The notes under the pieces: model-generated
The model's input: the letters and a program-made list of their open reading frames with translations, nothing else
The model's database searches: none
What the model was told of the DNA's origin: nothing
Part shown: in pieces, positions 13,501 to 13,767 of the stretch
Position numbering within the stretch: the stretch's first letter is position 1
Layout: each line of letters begins with the position of its first letter
Position numbers and translations under genes: made by a program
NCBI GenBank assembly: GCA_946405655.1
Contig: CAMJHX010000013.1
Location: 1 to 13,767 of the forward strand
Direction: 5' to 3'
Source of the DNA: an uncultured Clostridia bacterium
GTDB taxonomy: Bacteria; Bacillota; Clostridia; Oscillospirales; Oscillospiraceae
DNA: 13,767 nucleotides

Positions 13501-13689
13501 ATGGCAAAGTGCCAGTTTTGCGACAAGGGCGTGTCCTTCGGCATTCAGGTGAGCCACTCTCACCGTCGCTCCAACCGGACCTGGAAGCCCAACGTGAAGC
13601 GCGTCAAGGCCATCGTGGACGGCAGCCCCAAGCACGTCTACGCCTGCACCCGCTGCCTGCGCAGCGGAAAGGTCACCCGCGCAGTGTGA
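13501..13689 (+). CDS. rpmB: 50S ribosomal protein L28 (zinc-ribbon form)
   Basis: L28 is a small basic protein of the large ribosomal subunit. The 62-residue product has the family start MAKCQFCDKG, the HSHRRSNRTWKPN segment (18-31) and two CxxC pairs, C4/C7 and C49/C52, that mark the zinc-binding type of L28. The start ATG lies 10 nt after AAGGAGGTG. It is a single-gene unit: its own promoter is upstream and a terminator lies 22 nt after the stop. Confidence 0.97.
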   Translation: MAKCQFCDKGVSFGIQVSHSHRRSNRTWKPNVKRVKAIVDGSPKHVYACTRCLRSGKVTRAV

Positions 13690-13709
13690 TTGCAACAATT
13701 GCATCGATC

Positions 13710-13737
13710 AAGGCACGCCCAATGGGCGTGCCTTTTT
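13710..13737 (+). terminator. Rho-independent terminator of rpmB
   Basis: The 9-bp perfect stem GGCACGCCC (13712-13720) and GGGCGTGCC (13724-13732) has the loop AAT and is followed by TTTTT. Two further A-T pairs extend the stem. The remaining 30 nt to the window edge show nothing. Confidence 0.92.
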
Positions 13738-13767
13738 CGTGGTTGTGGATATTCGCTTCGCACCGAA

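Overview
This window looks like chromosomal DNA from a GC-rich, spore-forming member of the Clostridia, most likely of the Oscillospirales type. That placement is inferred from gene content: SpoIIID behind a sigma-E-type promoter, the hprK-murB-rapZ-yvcK-whiA-dnaE cluster, a CxxC zinc form of ribosomal protein L28, and a PyrBI-type aspartate transcarbamoylase. No rRNA or other species marker is present, so genus cannot be read.

Layout. (1) At 8-1982 on the plus strand lies the 3' part of a pyrimidine operon, pyrE-pyrB-pyrI, with ATGA stop/start overlaps. (2) At 1983-2133 is a convergent gap filled by a compact element: a terminator hairpin bracketed by two inverted copies of a 25-bp palindromic repeat. 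(3) At 2130-2396 on the minus strand is spoIIID, with a good sigma-E promoter. (4) At 2543-4469 on the plus strand is a two-gene unit of unknown function. Its second gene encodes a 526-residue protein starting with a pRiA4b ORF-3-like domain, and base composition here looks lower in GC than in the neighbours. (5) At 4510-13314, all on the minus strand and read from right to left, are hprK, murB, rapZ, yvcK, whiA and dnaE, ending in a strong terminator. (6) At 13358-13737 a divergent promoter pair leads to rpmB (L28) and its terminator.

How the genes work together. The minus-strand cluster joins carbon-flux sensing (HPr kinase/phosphorylase, the nucleotide-binding protein RapZ, the YvcK/GlmR-type regulator) with cell-wall precursor synthesis (MurB), division/sporulation regulation (WhiA) and replication (DnaE). 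The pyr genes make UMP precursors. SpoIIID acts in the mother cell during sporulation.

The most unusual feature is non-coding. Every gap in the minus-strand cluster, except the 1-nt rapZ/yvcK gap, is occupied by a palindromic element built from 7-bp units (GTTAGGA or GTGAGGA) facing their inverted copies. There are two 75-bp short forms, in direct orientation around murB. There are two forms of about 220 bp, in inverted orientation around whiA, which carry a second, nested palindrome. The elements begin 0-4 nt from the upstream stop codon and end just before the next ribosome binding site. One supplies the murB stop codon, and an unrelated palindrome supplies the spoIIID stop codon.
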